This document shows, one piece after another, positions 8,336 through 18,722 of a stretch of DNA of 64,000 nucleotides. A program made the position numbers and the translations under genes. This DNA comes from Ancylobacter amanitiformis (GTDB taxonomy: Bacteria > Pseudomonadota > Alphaproteobacteria > Rhizobiales > Xanthobacteraceae), in contig NZ_JAUSVR010000003.1 of the NCBI RefSeq assembly GCF_030814815.1, positions 1-64,000 on the forward strand, written 5' to 3'. The number at the start of each line of letters is the position of its first letter. The stretch's first letter is position 1. The notes beneath the pieces were generated by a model that did no database searches, had not been told where the DNA came from, and worked only from the letters and a program-made list of their open reading frames with translations.

Positions 8336-10144
8336 ATGGCTGCGTTCCTCTCCACACTTGGTTCCCGCCTGCGGTCGCTGTTCGGCGCCATCGGGCGCGG
8401 GCTGGCGAGCCTGCCGCTGCGTCTCCTGCGGGCGCTCATTGCCGTGGTGAAAATGGCGGCGGGGCGTGGCCGGCCGGAGCCGCATGCCGTGGCGCGCGCG
8501 CGCATCCTGCTGTGCATGATCGTCTTCTGCGGCGTCTATCTCGCCATTGCCGGCCGGCTCGCCCTCTACGCCTCGGCGCCCGAGGGGTCGCTCGCCCGGC
8601 GCAGCGTCGCCTCGGACGCCGTCGCCTCGGCGCGTCCCGATATTCTCGACCGCAATGGGCTCGTGCTGGCGACCGACGTGAAGTCGTCCTCGCTGTTCGG
8701 CGAGCCCAAGCGCATCATCGACACGGACGAGGCGGTGGAAGCGCTGACCGCGGTCATGCCCGACCTCAATGTCGACGAACTGCGCCAGCGCCTCGGCAGC
8801 AATCGCGGCTTCGTCTGGCTGAAGCGCGAGATCACCCCGCAGCAGCAGCGCGAGATCTACAATCTCGGCCTGCCCGGCATCGGCTTCATGACCGAGAACC
8901 GCCGCGTCTATCCCGGTGGCACGCTGGGCGCGCATGTGCTGGGCTCGACCAATACCGACAATCAGGGCATTGCCGGCATCGAGAAGTGGATCGATACGCG
9001 CGGCCTCGCGGAACTGCATCTGGCGGGCTTCGCCACCGACCGCCAGCAGGAGCCGGTCGAACTCGCCATGGACCTGCGCGTGCAGCACGTGCTGCGCGAC
9101 GAACTGGCGACCGCGAAGGAGAAGTTCAAGGCGATCGCCGCCGCCGGCACCGTGGTCGACGTGCGCACCGGCGAGATCGTCGCCATGGCCTCGCTGCCCG
9201 ATTTCGACGCCAATGATCAGGCGAAGTCGCTGGATCCCAAGACCCTCAACCGCCTGACCACCGGCGTGTTCGAGATGGGGTCGACCTTCAAGGCGCTCAC
9301 CTTCGCCATGGCGCTCGACAGCGGGCGCTTCAACATCAACTCCATGCTGGACGCGCGCGCGCCGCTGCAGTTCGGCAAGTTCCGCATTCACGACTATCAC
9401 GCGGAAAACCGGGTGCTGACCGTGCCCGAGGTGTTCCTCGTCTCGTCCAATATCGGCACCGCCAAGATGGCGCTGACACTCGGCGTCGAGGCGCACAAGG
9501 CCTTCCTCGCCAAGGCCGGCCAGCTCACCCGCCTGCGCACCGAACTGCCCGAGAGCGCCATGCCGCTGGTGCCCCGGAACTGGGGCGAGCTCAACACCGC
9601 CACCATCGCCTTCGGCCATGGACTGGCGGTGGCGCCGCTGCAGGCGGTCATGGCCGTCAATGCGCTGATGAACGGGGGCTATCTCATTCCCCCCACCTTC
9701 CTCAAGCGTACGCCGGAGGAGGCGCGCGCGCTGGCCACCCGCATCATCAAGCCGGATACCAGCGCGAAGATGCGCTACCTGCTGCGGCTCAATGCCGAGA
9801 AGGGTTCGGCCTCGAAGATGAACGAGCAGGCGGCCGGCTATTATGCCGGGGGCAAGACCGGCACGGCCGAGAAGGTGGTGAACGGGCGCTATTCCAAGAC
9901 CAAGCTGCTGACCACCTTCACCGGCGTTTTCCCCATGGACGACCCGCACTATCTCGTGCTGGTCATGCTCGACGAGCCGCAGGCGGTGCCGGGCACCTAT
10001 GGCTTCGCCACCGCGGGCTGGAACGCGGGTCCGGCCACGGGCAAGATCATTTCCCGCATCGCGCCGCTCCTTGGCATCATGCCGCGCAAGGGTCCTCCGG
10101 TGGAGAGCCTGCTCACCAACTACACGCTGGCGCAGGCGCCGTAA
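8336..10144 (+). CDS. ftsI: Peptidoglycan D,D-transpeptidase FtsI (PBP3)
   Basis: Septal class B penicillin-binding protein of 602 residues. A basic cytoplasmic end of about 54 residues precedes one membrane helix (about 55-77). The PBP dimer domain starts around 100, with RPDILDRNGLVLA. The transpeptidase domain has the SxxK motif GSTFK (Ser316, Lys319), the SSN triad at 370-372 and KTGT at 507-510. The start is supported by AGGAGG at 8323-8328, 7 nt before the ATG. It works with FtsW in the divisome. The N-terminal cytoplasmic segment is longer than in E. coli. Confidence 0.97.
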   Translation: MAAFLSTLGSRLRSLFGAIGRGLASLPLRLLRALIAVVKMAAGRGRPEPHAVARARILLCMIVFCGVYLAIAGRLALYASAPEGSLARRSVASDAVASARPDILDRNGLVLATDVKSSSLFGEPKRIIDTDEAVEALTAVMPDLNVDELRQRLGSNRGFVWLKREITPQQQREIYNLGLPGIGFMTENRRVYPGGTLGAHVLGSTNTDNQGIAGIEKWIDTRGLAELHLAGFATDRQQEPVELAMDLRVQHVLRDELATAKEKFKAIAAAGTVVDVRTGEIVAMASLPDFDANDQAKSLDPKTLNRLTTGVFEMGSTFKALTFAMALDSGRFNINSMLDARAPLQFGKFRIHDYHAENRVLTVPEVFLVSSNIGTAKMALTLGVEAHKAFLAKAGQLTRLRTELPESAMPLVPRNWGELNTATIAFGHGLAVAPLQAVMAVNALMNGGYLIPPTFLKRTPEEARALATRIIKPDTSAKMRYLLRLNAEKGSASKMNEQAAGYYAGGKTGTAEKVVNGRYSKTKLLTTFTGVFPMDDPHYLVLVMLDEPQAVPGTYGFATAGWNAGPATGKIISRIAPLLGIMPRKGPPVESLLTNYTLAQAP

Positions 10145-10274
10145 GCTCGGGGCGGCCGTTTTCCGATGCGGAAATCCTGTGGAATCGGCTATGCCGGAAC
10201 AAGGACGGGCAACGCGGATTCTGGCCGCGCGGCCCGCCCGCCAGGGCATGCAGGACGATCCGAAGGTGCGCGTC

Positions 10275-11792
10275 ATGTCTGAGCCGATCCATCCCACGGT
10301 CGATTGCGCGCGCTCGCTCACCTTGCGTGAGCTGGTGGGCGAGGATGCCGACTATGCCGCCGCCAACCCCTCGCTCGCGGTCGCGGAGCCGGTGCTTGAT
10401 AGCCGCCGGGCGCGCGCGGGCGACGTGTTTTTCGCGCTGGCCGGCGCCAAGGCGGATGGCATGGCCTTCGCGCGCGACGCCATTGCCCGCGGCGCCGTCG
10501 CCGTGGTGGCCGAGGCGGAATTGCCGGAGGGCATCGAGCCCGGCATTTCCTATGTGCGGGTCGGCAATGCCCGCCGCGCCGTGGCGCTGGCCGCCGCGCA
10601 GGCCTTTCCCCGCCAGCCGCCGACCATCGCCGCCGTCACCGGCACCTCGGGCAAGACCTCGGTGGCCGCCTTCACCCGGCAGATCTGGGCGGGCCTTGGC
10701 CATGCCAGCGCGAGTCTCGGCACGCTGGGCGTGGTGGCGCCGTCCGGCGCGGTCTATGGCGCGCTGACCACGCCCGACCCCATCGAACTGCACCGCACAT
10801 TGGACGGGCTGGCCCGCGAGGGCGTGACGCATCTGTGCCTGGAGGCCTCCTCGCACGGGCTGGACCAGCACCGTCTGGACGGCGTGCGGCTGCAGGCGGG
10901 AGCCTTCACCAATCTCTCGCGCGATCATCTCGATTATCATCCCTCGATGGAAGCCTATCTCGAGGCCAAGCTGCGGCTGTTCCGCGACCTCGTCCCGCGC
11001 GGTGGCGGGGCGGCGGTGTGGGTGGACACTCCCGAGGGCGGAAGGGCGGCGCAGGTGGCGGCCGATCATGAGTTGCACCTCATCGGCATCGGCGCCGCCG
11101 GGGCCGGAATTTCTCTCCTGAGCCGGGTGAATGAGGGCCTCGGCCAGCGCCTCGACGTGGAAGTGGAGGGCGCGCGCCATCGGCTCAAGCTGCCGCTGGT
11201 CGGCGCCTTCCAGGCCTCCAACGCCCTCCTCGCCGCCGGCCTCGCCATGCTGACGGGCGCCGGCGCCCGCGCCGCTCTGGCCGCGCTGGAGACGCTGGAG
11301 GGCGTGCCGGGCCGGCTGGAACTGGTCGGCACCAAGGGCTCCGGCGCGGCGGATGGCGCCGGTGTGTTCGTGGACTATGCGCACAAGCCCGACGCCCTCG
11401 CCAACGCGCTGGACGCGCTCAGGCCCTATGCGCGGGGCCGGCTGATCGTGGTGTTCGGCTGCGGCGGCGACCGTGACAGGGGCAAGCGCCCGATCATGGG
11501 CGCCATCGCCGCCGAGAAGGCGGATGTCGCGATCGTCACCGACGACAACCCGCGCAGCGAGGATCCCGCCGCGATCCGCGCGGCGATCCTGGCCAGCGCG
11601 CCGGGCGCCATCGAGATCGGCGACCGGGCCGAGGCGATCCAGGCCGCCATCGCCATGGCGAAGGCGGGGGATGTCGTGCTGATCGCCGGCAAGGGTCACG
11701 AAACCGGCCAAATCATCGGCGACCGGACGCTGCCCTTCTCCGATCGCGATGCGGCGATCGAGACGCTGGCGGCCGCGAACGCGAAAGGATGA
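10275..11792 (+). CDS. murE: UDP-MurNAc-tripeptide synthetase, meso-DAP adding
   Basis: Cytoplasmic Mur ligase that adds meso-diaminopimelate to UDP-MurNAc-L-Ala-D-Glu. The ATP loop VTGTSGKTS lies at about 121-129. The DNPR motif at 424-427 is the signature of meso-DAP-specific MurE enzymes, in contrast to lysine-adding ones. The C-terminal GKGHETGQ block is near 474. The ATG at 10275 gives 505 residues; in-frame methionines at 10249 and 10190 could extend it and cannot be excluded. It overlaps murF by ATGA. Its substrate links it to the broken DapB-like gene near 3 kb, since meso-DAP comes from the DapB pathway. Confidence 0.96.
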   Translation: MSEPIHPTVDCARSLTLRELVGEDADYAAANPSLAVAEPVLDSRRARAGDVFFALAGAKADGMAFARDAIARGAVAVVAEAELPEGIEPGISYVRVGNARRAVALAAAQAFPRQPPTIAAVTGTSGKTSVAAFTRQIWAGLGHASASLGTLGVVAPSGAVYGALTTPDPIELHRTLDGLAREGVTHLCLEASSHGLDQHRLDGVRLQAGAFTNLSRDHLDYHPSMEAYLEAKLRLFRDLVPRGGGAAVWVDTPEGGRAAQVAADHELHLIGIGAAGAGISLLSRVNEGLGQRLDVEVEGARHRLKLPLVGAFQASNALLAAGLAMLTGAGARAALAALETLEGVPGRLELVGTKGSGAADGAGVFVDYAHKPDALANALDALRPYARGRLIVVFGCGGDRDRGKRPIMGAIAAEKADVAIVTDDNPRSEDPAAIRAAILASAPGAIEIGDRAEAIQAAIAMAKAGDVVLIAGKGHETGQIIGDRTLPFSDRDAAIETLAAANAKG

Positions 11793-13243
11793 CCGCGATG
11801 GGCATCAATACCGAGTTGCTCTGGACGCCGGGGGCCCTGGCCGCGGCCACCGGCGGCACCCTGCTCGGCACGCCGGCGCCGGCCGTGACCGGCGTGTCGA
11901 TCGATACCCGCACGCTGGCGCCGGGCGAGGCCTTCTTCGCCATTCGCGGCGAGAACAGCGACGGCCATGCCTATGTCGGCCGGGCGAGCGAACGCGGGGC
12001 CGCGCTGAGCGTGGTGGAGCGCGGCCGGGTGAGCGCGATGCCGGCCGGCACGCCGCTTCTCGCCGTCGACCATGTGCTCGGGGCGCTGGAAGCGGTGGGC
12101 CGCGCGGCGCGGGCGCGTACGCCGGCGAAGATCATCGGCGTCACCGGCTCGGTCGGCAAGACCACGACCAAGGAGGCGCTGGCGCTGGGGTTGCGGGCCG
12201 ACGGGCCGACGCACGCCTCGGCGGCTTCCTACAATAATCACTGGGGTGTGCCGCTCTCGCTGGCGCGCATGCCGGGCGCGAGCGCCTATGGCGTGTTCGA
12301 ACTGGGCATGAACCATGCCGGCGAGATCACCCCGCTGGTGGACATGGTGCGCCCGCATGTGGCGATCGTCACCACCATCGAGCCGGTGCATATCGCCCAG
12401 TTCGCCAGCGTCGAGGCGATTGCCGACGCCAAGGCGGAGATCTTCAGCGGTCTGGTGCCGGGCGGGGCGGCGGTGATCAACCGCGACAATCCCCATTTCG
12501 AGCGGCTGGCCGGCGCGGCGCGGGCGGCGGGTGTCGCCACGATCATCGGCTTCGGCGAGGCGGCGGGGTCCGACGCGCGCCTCGTCAGCGTCGCCCTGCA
12601 GGCGCAGAGTTCCACCGCCATCGCCGACATCATGGGCGAGACGGTGAGCTTCAAGGTGGGGCTGCCCGGCCGCCACATCGTGCAGAACATGCTGGCGGTG
12701 CTGGCCAGCGCCAAGCTGGTGGGGGCGGATCTGTGCCTGGCGGCGCTGGCGCTCGCCTCGATGGGCCCCCCGCCCGGGCGGGGCGTGCGCACGCCGCTCG
12801 CCGTCAAGGGCGGCATCGCCACGCTGATCGACGAGAGCTACAACGCCAACCCGGCCTCGATGCGCGCCGCGCTCGCCGTGCTCGGGGGAACGCCGCTGAC
12901 CGGGCGCGGGCGCCGGCTCGCCGTGCTGGGGGACATGCTGGAACTGGGCCCGGAGGGCGCGGCGATGCACCGCGACCTCGCCATGGCGGCAACTGCCGCC
13001 GATCTCGTGTTCTGCGCGGGGCCGCTGATGCGCGCGCTGTGGGAGGCGCTGCCCGCCACGCGGCGCGGCGCCTGGGCGCCGGATGCGGCCGCTCTCCAGC
13101 CGCTGGTGGCCGAGCGCCTGCGGGGGGGCGACGTGATCATGGTCAAGGGGTCGAATGGTAGCCGCATGGGCGTGCTGGCGCGTGCTCTGATCGAGCGCTT
13201 TCGCGCGCCCGCCGAGGCACTTGGCGTGGACGCGTTCGAATGA
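11789..13243 (+). CDS. murF: UDP-MurNAc-pentapeptide synthetase MurF
   Basis: Cytoplasmic ligase that adds D-Ala-D-Ala to the UDP-MurNAc-tripeptide. 484 residues, with the ATP loop GVTGSVGKTTTKE at about 117-129, the SYNNHWGVP block near 148, ELGMNHAGEI near 171 and DESYNANPASMRAAL near 348, all family hallmarks. It starts in the ATGA overlap with the murE stop; a second methionine (MGIN) follows three codons later. It is separated from mraY by about 110 nt containing no clear signal. D-Ala-D-Ala is supplied by Ddl, encoded at 23.6 kb. Confidence 0.96.
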   Translation: MTAMGINTELLWTPGALAAATGGTLLGTPAPAVTGVSIDTRTLAPGEAFFAIRGENSDGHAYVGRASERGAALSVVERGRVSAMPAGTPLLAVDHVLGALEAVGRAARARTPAKIIGVTGSVGKTTTKEALALGLRADGPTHASAASYNNHWGVPLSLARMPGASAYGVFELGMNHAGEITPLVDMVRPHVAIVTTIEPVHIAQFASVEAIADAKAEIFSGLVPGGAAVINRDNPHFERLAGAARAAGVATIIGFGEAAGSDARLVSVALQAQSSTAIADIMGETVSFKVGLPGRHIVQNMLAVLASAKLVGADLCLAALALASMGPPPGRGVRTPLAVKGGIATLIDESYNANPASMRAALAVLGGTPLTGRGRRLAVLGDMLELGPEGAAMHRDLAMAATAADLVFCAGPLMRALWEALPATRRGAWAPDAAALQPLVAERLRGGDVIMVKGSNGSRMGVLARALIERFRAPAEALGVDAFE

Positions 13244-13354
13244 GACGGGCGACCCGTTCGAGGGTTTTCCGGCCCGACCGGGCCGTGTTCCTGCCCGCAC
13301 CCGCGACAACGCGCGTGCGGGCCGCGTTTTTTATCGTGGCGGAAGGTTGATCCG

Positions 13355-14440
13355 ATGTTGCAATGGCTTGCCGAATTCCAGGGGAGCGTGCCGGCGCTCA
13401 ATGTTTTCCGCTACATCACGTTCCGCACCGGCGGCGCCATCATCACCGCGCTGCTGTTCGTCTTCATGTTCGGCCCGAGCATCATCGCCCTGTTGCGCCT
13501 GAAGCAGGGCAAGGGGCAGCCGATCCGCACCGACGGGCCGCAATCGCACCTCATCACCAAGAAGGGCACGCCCACCATGGGCGGGCTGATGATCTTCTCG
13601 GGGCTGATGGTGGCGACGCTGCTCTGGGCCAATCTGTCCAATGTCTATGTCTGGGTGGTGCTGTTCGTCACCATCGGCTTCGGGCTGATCGGCTTTTATG
13701 ACGATTATCTCAAGGTGACGAAGCAGACCCATGCCGGGCTTTCCGGCAAGACGCGGCTGGCCATCGAGGCACTGATCGGCGGCGTCGCGGCGGTCGTCAT
13801 CATGCATATCGGGCGCGAGCCGCTATCCTCCTCGCTGGCCTTTCCGCTGTTCAAGGATCTGTTGATCGATCTCGGCTGGTTCTTCATCGCCTTCGCCGCG
13901 CTGGTGATCGTGGCGGCCGGCAATGCGGTGAACCTGACCGATGGGCTGGACGGCCTTGCGATCGTGCCGGTCATGGTGGCGGCCGGCAGCTTCGGGTTGA
14001 TCGCCTATCTCTCGGGCAACGTGCTGTTCGCCGATTATCTGCAGATCCACTATGTGGCGGGCGTGGGCGAACTGGCGGTGATCTGCGGCGCCATCATCGG
14101 GGCGGGCATCGGCTTCCTGTGGTTCAACGCGCCGCCGGCGCAGATCTTCATGGGCGATACCGGCTCGCTGGCGCTGGGCGGGCTGCTCGGCACCATCGCG
14201 GTGGCGACCAAGCATGAAATCGTCCTCGCCATCATCGGCGGCCTGTTCGTGCTGGAGGCGGTGTCGGTGATCGTTCAGGTCATCTCGTTCAAGCTCACCG
14301 GCAAGCGCGTGTTCAAGATGGCGCCGATCCACCATCATTTCGAACAGCTCGGCTGGACCGAGCCGCAGATCGTGATCCGCTTCTGGATCATCGCCGTCGT
14401 GCTGGCGCTGATCGGTCTGTCCACGCTGAAGCTGCGCTGA
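13355..14440 (+). CDS. mraY: Phospho-N-acetylmuramoyl-pentapeptide-transferase
   Basis: Integral membrane enzyme that transfers phospho-MurNAc-pentapeptide to undecaprenyl phosphate, making lipid I. 361 residues with about ten hydrophobic helices. Active-site segments are [18 protein letters not shown] (the DD pair), [13 protein letters not shown] and [12 protein letters not shown], plus the late MAPIHHHFE. The start ATG at 13355 gives the family N-terminus. In most alphaproteobacteria murD follows directly; here an antisense hydrolase gene intervenes, so transcription of mraY likely ends in the hairpin region 14504-14537. Confidence 0.97.
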   Translation: MLQWLAEFQGSVPALNVFRYITFRTGGAIITALLFVFMFGPSIIALLRLKQGKGQPIRTDGPQSHLITKKGTPTMGGLMIFSGLMVATLLWANLSNVYVWVVLFVTIGFGLIGFYDDYLKVTKQTHAGLSGKTRLAIEALIGGVAAVVIMHIGREPLSSSLAFPLFKDLLIDLGWFFIAFAALVIVAAGNAVNLTDGLDGLAIVPVMVAAGSFGLIAYLSGNVLFADYLQIHYVAGVGELAVICGAIIGAGIGFLWFNAPPAQIFMGDTGSLALGGLLGTIAVATKHEIVLAIIGGLFVLEAVSVIVQVISFKLTGKRVFKMAPIHHHFEQLGWTEPQIVIRFWIIAVVLALIGLSTLKLR

Positions 14441-14503
14441 GCGGACGCCCTCGCGGCGCCGGCACGCAGAGCGGGGCGCCCCGCCATGGCCCGGTCTGCG
14501 GGG

Positions 14504-14537
14504 CGTCCCGGAACCGGCGGGCCGCCGTTCCGGGACG
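14504..14537. terminator. Hairpin between convergent mraY and MBL hydrolase genes
   Basis: CGTCCCGGAAC (14504-14514) and GTTCCGGGACG (14527-14537) form an 11-bp perfect stem with a 12-nt loop. It sits between two convergent stops and could end transcription both ways. There is no T-run on either side. Confidence 0.45.
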
Positions 14538-14552
14538 ATACGGGAGAGGGGA

Positions 14553-15461
14553 TCAGGGCAGCGCCAGCACCTTCTTCACATTGTTGGCGTGCACCTCCTC
14601 ATAGGGCGCGAAATAGGTGAGGGTGCCGGACGCGAAATCCGCGCCCGCGAAGGTCCTGAGATCCTCGTCGGCCAGCGCCGGCTCGTCCTTCAGCCGCATC
14701 AGCTTCTCGACATAGCGGATCGTCGCCTCGATCAGCCCCGGCCCGTAGCCCCCCGCTGCGATGATCTCCGCCGCGCCGTGATTGGGCAGGATGCGGGCAT
14801 AGTTCCAGCCCTTCACGCGCTTCAACTCCTCGACATGGACGGCGAGCCGCTCGGGCTCGGCGACATAGGTGATCGGCTCTTCCAGCGTGTCGCCGGCCAG
14901 CAGGATGCCGAGGTCCGGCAAAGCGAGGATCAGCCCGTCATGGCTGTGGATCTCGGCCGGCAGCAATTCCACCCGGATGTCGCCGACGAACAGCTCCGCC
15001 GGGCCGGTGATCGTGCGGCTGGGCAGCACCAGCGGGTAGATCGGCGGGTCGCCGTTCTCCAGCGCCAGCCGGTGAATGGCGAGCGCCTGCCCGGTCAGGT
15101 CGAGGGCGAGGATCTCGCAATCGGCGAATACCTCGTTGCCGGCCACGTGGTCATCATGCCAGTGGCTGAGTACCACGCGGATCGTCTTCACCCCCGCCTC
15201 TTCCAGCGTGCGGCGCACCAGCCGGGCGTGGGGGATGGAGATGTGCGTGTCGTAGAGGATCGCCTCCTCCCCCGCGATGACGGCATAGACGCACACGCCC
15301 AGCGCATAGGCGCCGTCATCGAGCCAGTTCGGCGCGGCGGAATGGGCGCGCGCGCCGGGAATGCGGCCATCATAGAAGGCGAGAATGTTGGGGTGGGGCC
15401 GCAGCACCTGCAGGGTCGAGCCGAGCGGGAGCAGGGAAGGCGCGTTCATGGGCACACTCAT
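14553..15461 (-). CDS. MBL-fold metallo-hydrolase inserted antisense in the dcw cluster
   Basis: Metallo-beta-lactamase-fold hydrolase of about 302 residues. The zinc motif is HWHDDH (His100, His102, Asp104, His105), followed by EIHSHDG, LLAGDTLEEP and LPNHGAAEII, the other expected ligand positions. No signal peptide is evident. The substrate is unknown; the family includes thioesterases, lactonases and beta-lactamases. The start is taken at 15461 (MSVPMNAP); 15449 (MNAPSLLP) and 15503 are possible, and none has a good ribosome site. It lies on the opposite strand between mraY and murD, where alphaproteobacterial clusters normally have nothing, which suggests later insertion. Confidence 0.82.
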   Translation of the reverse strand: MSVPMNAPSLLPLGSTLQVLRPHPNILAFYDGRIPGARAHSAAPNWLDDGAYALGVCVYAVIAGEEAILYDTHISIPHARLVRRTLEEAGVKTIRVVLSHWHDDHVAGNEVFADCEILALDLTGQALAIHRLALENGDPPIYPLVLPSRTITGPAELFVGDIRVELLPAEIHSHDGLILALPDLGILLAGDTLEEPITYVAEPERLAVHVEELKRVKGWNYARILPNHGAAEIIAAGGYGPGLIEATIRYVEKLMRLKDEPALADEDLRTFAGADFASGTLTYFAPYEEVHANNVKKVLALP

Positions 15462-15588
15462 GGAAGGACGGGAGGGGAAGCCACGGGGACGATGCGCGAT
15501 CATTTCATCGGCCCGGGAAATGCGCTAGCCAAGGGGCTCTCCCAGGGGATCCCCTCCGGCCGCCCCTTCTCGTCAGGTCACGCGCATC

Positions 15589-16974
15589 ATGATCCCCGTC
15601 AGCAGCTTTCATGACCGCACCGTGGCTCTCTTCGGCCTCGGTGGCTCCGGCCTTGCCACCGCGCGCGCGTTGATCGCCGGCGGGGCGAAGGTGATGGCGT
15701 GGGACGATTCGCCCGCATCGGTCGAGGCGGCGGCGAGCGAGGGCATTCCGACCGGCGATCTCGCCCGGCTCGACTGGAGCGGCATCGGGGCGCTGGTGCT
15801 GGCGCCGGGCGTGCCGCTGACCCATCCCGAGCCGCATTGGAGCGTGAGGCTGGCGCGGGCCGCGGGCGTGGAGGTGATCGGCGATATCGAATTGTTCTGC
15901 CGCGAGCGGCGGCTCGCGGTGCGCCGGCCGGCGCTGGCCGCGATCACCGGCACCAATGGCAAGTCGACCACCACGGCGCTGCTCGCCCATCTCCTGCGGG
16001 TGGGCGGGCGCGACGCGCAGATCGGCGGCAATTTCGGCCCCGCCATCCTTGGTCTCGAACCGCCGAAGACCGGCCGCGTCTACGTGATCGAATGCTCCTC
16101 CTACCAGATCGACCTCGCGCCCAGCCTCGATCCGGCGGTCGGCATCCTGCTCAACCTCTCGCCCGACCATCTCGACCGCCATGGCTCGATGGAGCACTAC
16201 GCGCAGGTGAAGGAGCGCCTCGTGGCCGGCGTGGAGGCTGGCGGCACCGCGGTGATCGGCGTCGACGACGCATGGTGCCGGGCGATCGCCGACCGAATGG
16301 AGAGGGCGGGCCGTCAGGTGGTGCGCCTCTCCGTGCTGGAAGAACTGGCGGACGGCATCTTTCTCGACGGCACGGATCTCGTCGTCGCGGCAGGCGGCGT
16401 GCGGGTGTTCACCCTGCCGCTGGCCGGCATCGGCTCGCTGCGCGGCGCCCATAATGCGCAGAACGCCGCAGCCGCCTTCGCGGCCGCGCGCGCGCTCGGC
16501 CTCGCGCCGGAGGTGATCGCGACCGGGATCCGCAGCTTCCCCGGCCTCGCCCATCGCATGGAGCAGGTGCGCACGATCGGCAATGTGCTGTTCGTCAATG
16601 ATTCCAAGGCGACCAACGCGGATGCCGCCGAGCGGGCGCTGGTTTCCTTCGAGGATATTTTCTGGATCGCCGGCGGCAAGCCCAAGGCGGGCGGCATCGA
16701 GCCTCTCCGGCCGTATTTCCCGGGCGTGAAGAAGGCCTATCTCATCGGCGTGGCCGCCGAGGAATTCGCCGCCACGCTCGGCGCGGAGGTGCCCTTCGAG
16801 ATGTGCGGCACGCTCGATGTGGCGGTGGCCAGCGCGGCGCGCGATGCGGCGGCCTCCGGCCTCGCCCATCCCGTGGTGCTGCTCTCCCCCGCCTGCGCCA
16901 GCTTCGACCAGTTCCGCAATTTCGAACTGCGCGGCGATGCCTTCCGGGCGCTGGTGTCTTCCCTTGCGTCATGA
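15589..16974 (+). CDS. murD: UDP-MurNAc-L-alanine--D-glutamate ligase
   Basis: Cytoplasmic ligase that adds D-glutamate to UDP-MurNAc-L-Ala. 461 residues: N-terminal UDP-binding loop [11 protein letters not shown] (15-25), ATP loop [14 protein letters not shown] at 119-132, [29 protein letters not shown] and [17 protein letters not shown] near the end, all diagnostic of MurD. The start at 15589 fits the family. It is cut off from mraY by the antisense hydrolase gene, so it must have its own promoter within 15462-15588 or be reached by read-through. Confidence 0.96.
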   Translation: MIPVSSFHDRTVALFGLGGSGLATARALIAGGAKVMAWDDSPASVEAAASEGIPTGDLARLDWSGIGALVLAPGVPLTHPEPHWSVRLARAAGVEVIGDIELFCRERRLAVRRPALAAITGTNGKSTTTALLAHLLRVGGRDAQIGGNFGPAILGLEPPKTGRVYVIECSSYQIDLAPSLDPAVGILLNLSPDHLDRHGSMEHYAQVKERLVAGVEAGGTAVIGVDDAWCRAIADRMERAGRQVVRLSVLEELADGIFLDGTDLVVAAGGVRVFTLPLAGIGSLRGAHNAQNAAAAFAAARALGLAPEVIATGIRSFPGLAHRMEQVRTIGNVLFVNDSKATNADAAERALVSFEDIFWIAGGKPKAGGIEPLRPYFPGVKKAYLIGVAAEEFAATLGAEVPFEMCGTLDVAVASAARDAAASGLAHPVVLLSPACASFDQFRNFELRGDAFRALVSSLAS

Positions 16975-17156
16975 GCAGGCCGCCGTGCATGAGCTTGCTG
17001 CGCTGCATCATTTCCGTTGACGATCGCGTGATGCACTGAAAACATGCACGCCTAACCGTGCGGCATATTCGTACGGAAGCCATCAGCAAGGGCGGCGGCA
17101 TCGGCCGGGGCGGGGGTAACGGTCGACGCAGGCCCCATTTTCAGGGGATCAGCGTC

Positions 17157-18671
17157 ATGAGCATTCCATCGACCGACGGCGCGCCCTCCGCGGGCAGCGG
17201 CGGCGTGAGCTACACCACTGTCGATATCAGCTATTTCGAGGCCCGTGGCCTCAAGCGCTATGCCGGCGTCGCCTCGCTCTGGGCGCTGGGCGTCGGCGCG
17301 GTCATTTCCGGCCATTTCTCCGGCTGGAATCTCGGCCTCGCCACGGGCGGCTGGGGCGGCATGTTCATTGCCGCCATCATCATCGCCATCATGTATCTCG
17401 GCCTCACGCTGTCCATCGCCGAAATGAGTTCGGCGCTGCCGCACACGGGGGCGGCCTATTCCTTCGCCCGCACCGCCATGGGGCCGTGGGGCGGCTTCAT
17501 CACCGGCCTGTGCGAGAATGTCGAATATGTCGTGACGCCGGCCGTGGTGGTGTTCTTCATCGGCTCCTATCTCGGCTCGATCTTCGGCACGCCACCGGAG
17601 TTCCAGCCGGTCTACTGGGTGTTCGGCTACATCGTCTTCGTCGGGCTCAACGTGGTCGGCGTCGAACTGTCCTTCAAGGTAACGCTCATCGTCACCCTCG
17701 CCGCGCTGGCCTGTCTCGTCGCCTTCTGGGTGAGCGCGATCCCCAATATCGATTTCAGCCGCTGGGCGCTGAACGTGGCCGCCGACGGCACCGAACTGCC
17801 GGAGGGCGGCGGGCCGTTCCTGCCCTTCGGCGTGTATGGCGTGCTGGCCTCGCTGCCCTTCGCGGTGTGGCTGTTCCTCGCCATCGAGCAATTGCCGCTG
17901 GCGGCGGAGGAATCGATCGATCCCAAGCGCGACCTGCCGCGCGGCATCATCCTGGGCATCGCGACGCTGATCGTTTCCGCCTTCATGATCCTGTGGCTCA
18001 ATTCCTCGGTCGCCAACGGCGCCTTCGCGCTCGGCAAGTCGGGCGAGCCGCTGCTTGACGGGTTCCGCGCCATCTATGGCGACGGCCTCGCCAAGGTGCT
18101 GGCGCTGGTGGCGGTGGTCGGCCTGATCGCCTCGTTCCACACCATCATCTATGCGCAGGGCCGGCAGATCTATTCGCTCTCGCGCGCGGGCTATTTCCCG
18201 CGCTGGATGTCGATCACCCACGGCACCCGCAAGACCCCGCACCTCGCCATGCTGGTCGGCGCGGTGGTGGCGCTGGCGCTCATGCTGGTGATCTGGTTCA
18301 GCGTCGGGGCGGAGCAGGGCGCCTCGGTGATCGGCGGCACGCTGCTCAACATGGCGGTGTTCGGGGCCATGCTGTCCTATGTGATGCAGGCGCTGTCCTT
18401 CATCCTGCTGCGCAGGAACGCGCCGCATATCGAGCGGCCCTATCGCAGCCCGTTCGGCGTGGTGGGGGCGGCGCTCACCGTCATCATCGCGGTCGTGACG
18501 CTGTTCTTCCAGCTTTCCGACCCGGTCTACCGCGCGGGCGTGATCGGCGTCGCCATCTGGTTCGCCCTCGGCATCGTCTATTTCGCGCTGATCGGACGTC
18601 ACAAGCTGGTGCTCTCGCCCGAGGAGGAGTTCGCGCTTTCCAAGGGCACGACGGAATACAAGTCGCACTGA
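17157..18671 (+). CDS. APC-family permease, ethanolamine permease-like
   Basis: Inner-membrane amino acid/amine permease of 504 residues with about 12 hydrophobic helices. The first helix block, VASLWALGVGAVISGHFSGW, and the following GMFIAAIIIAIMYLGLTLSI resemble the ethanolamine permease branch of the APC family. The conserved SSALPHTGAAYSFAR and YAQGRQIYSLSRAGYFPRWM blocks are also present. No eutBC ammonia-lyase genes are near, so the substrate is a family-level guess. The ATG at 17157 is preferred (AGGGGA before it) over 17058, which would add a Gly-rich non-membrane extension. It lies between murD and ftsW, an unusual place, and is followed by a palindrome. Confidence 0.82.
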   Translation: MSIPSTDGAPSAGSGGVSYTTVDISYFEARGLKRYAGVASLWALGVGAVISGHFSGWNLGLATGGWGGMFIAAIIIAIMYLGLTLSIAEMSSALPHTGAAYSFARTAMGPWGGFITGLCENVEYVVTPAVVVFFIGSYLGSIFGTPPEFQPVYWVFGYIVFVGLNVVGVELSFKVTLIVTLAALACLVAFWVSAIPNIDFSRWALNVAADGTELPEGGGPFLPFGVYGVLASLPFAVWLFLAIEQLPLAAEESIDPKRDLPRGIILGIATLIVSAFMILWLNSSVANGAFALGKSGEPLLDGFRAIYGDGLAKVLALVAVVGLIASFHTIIYAQGRQIYSLSRAGYFPRWMSITHGTRKTPHLAMLVGAVVALALMLVIWFSVGAEQGASVIGGTLLNMAVFGAMLSYVMQALSFILLRRNAPHIERPYRSPFGVVGAALTVIIAVVTLFFQLSDPVYRAGVIGVAIWFALGIVYFALIGRHKLVLSPEEEFALSKGTTEYKSH

Positions 18672-18689
18672 CGACATGCGACATTCCTC

Positions 18690-18722
18690 GGCTCCCTCTC
18701 CCCGCCGGGGAGAGGGAGCCGA
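18690..18722 (+). repeat. Perfect 14-bp palindromic hairpin after the permease gene
   Basis: CGGCTCCCTCTCCC (18690-18703) pairs perfectly with 18709-18722 across a 5-nt loop. No T-run follows. The CCCTCTCCCC...GGGGAGAGGG form is of the kind seen as dispersed intergenic repeats in many high-GC proteobacteria. It may act as a terminator between the permease and ftsW. Confidence 0.7.
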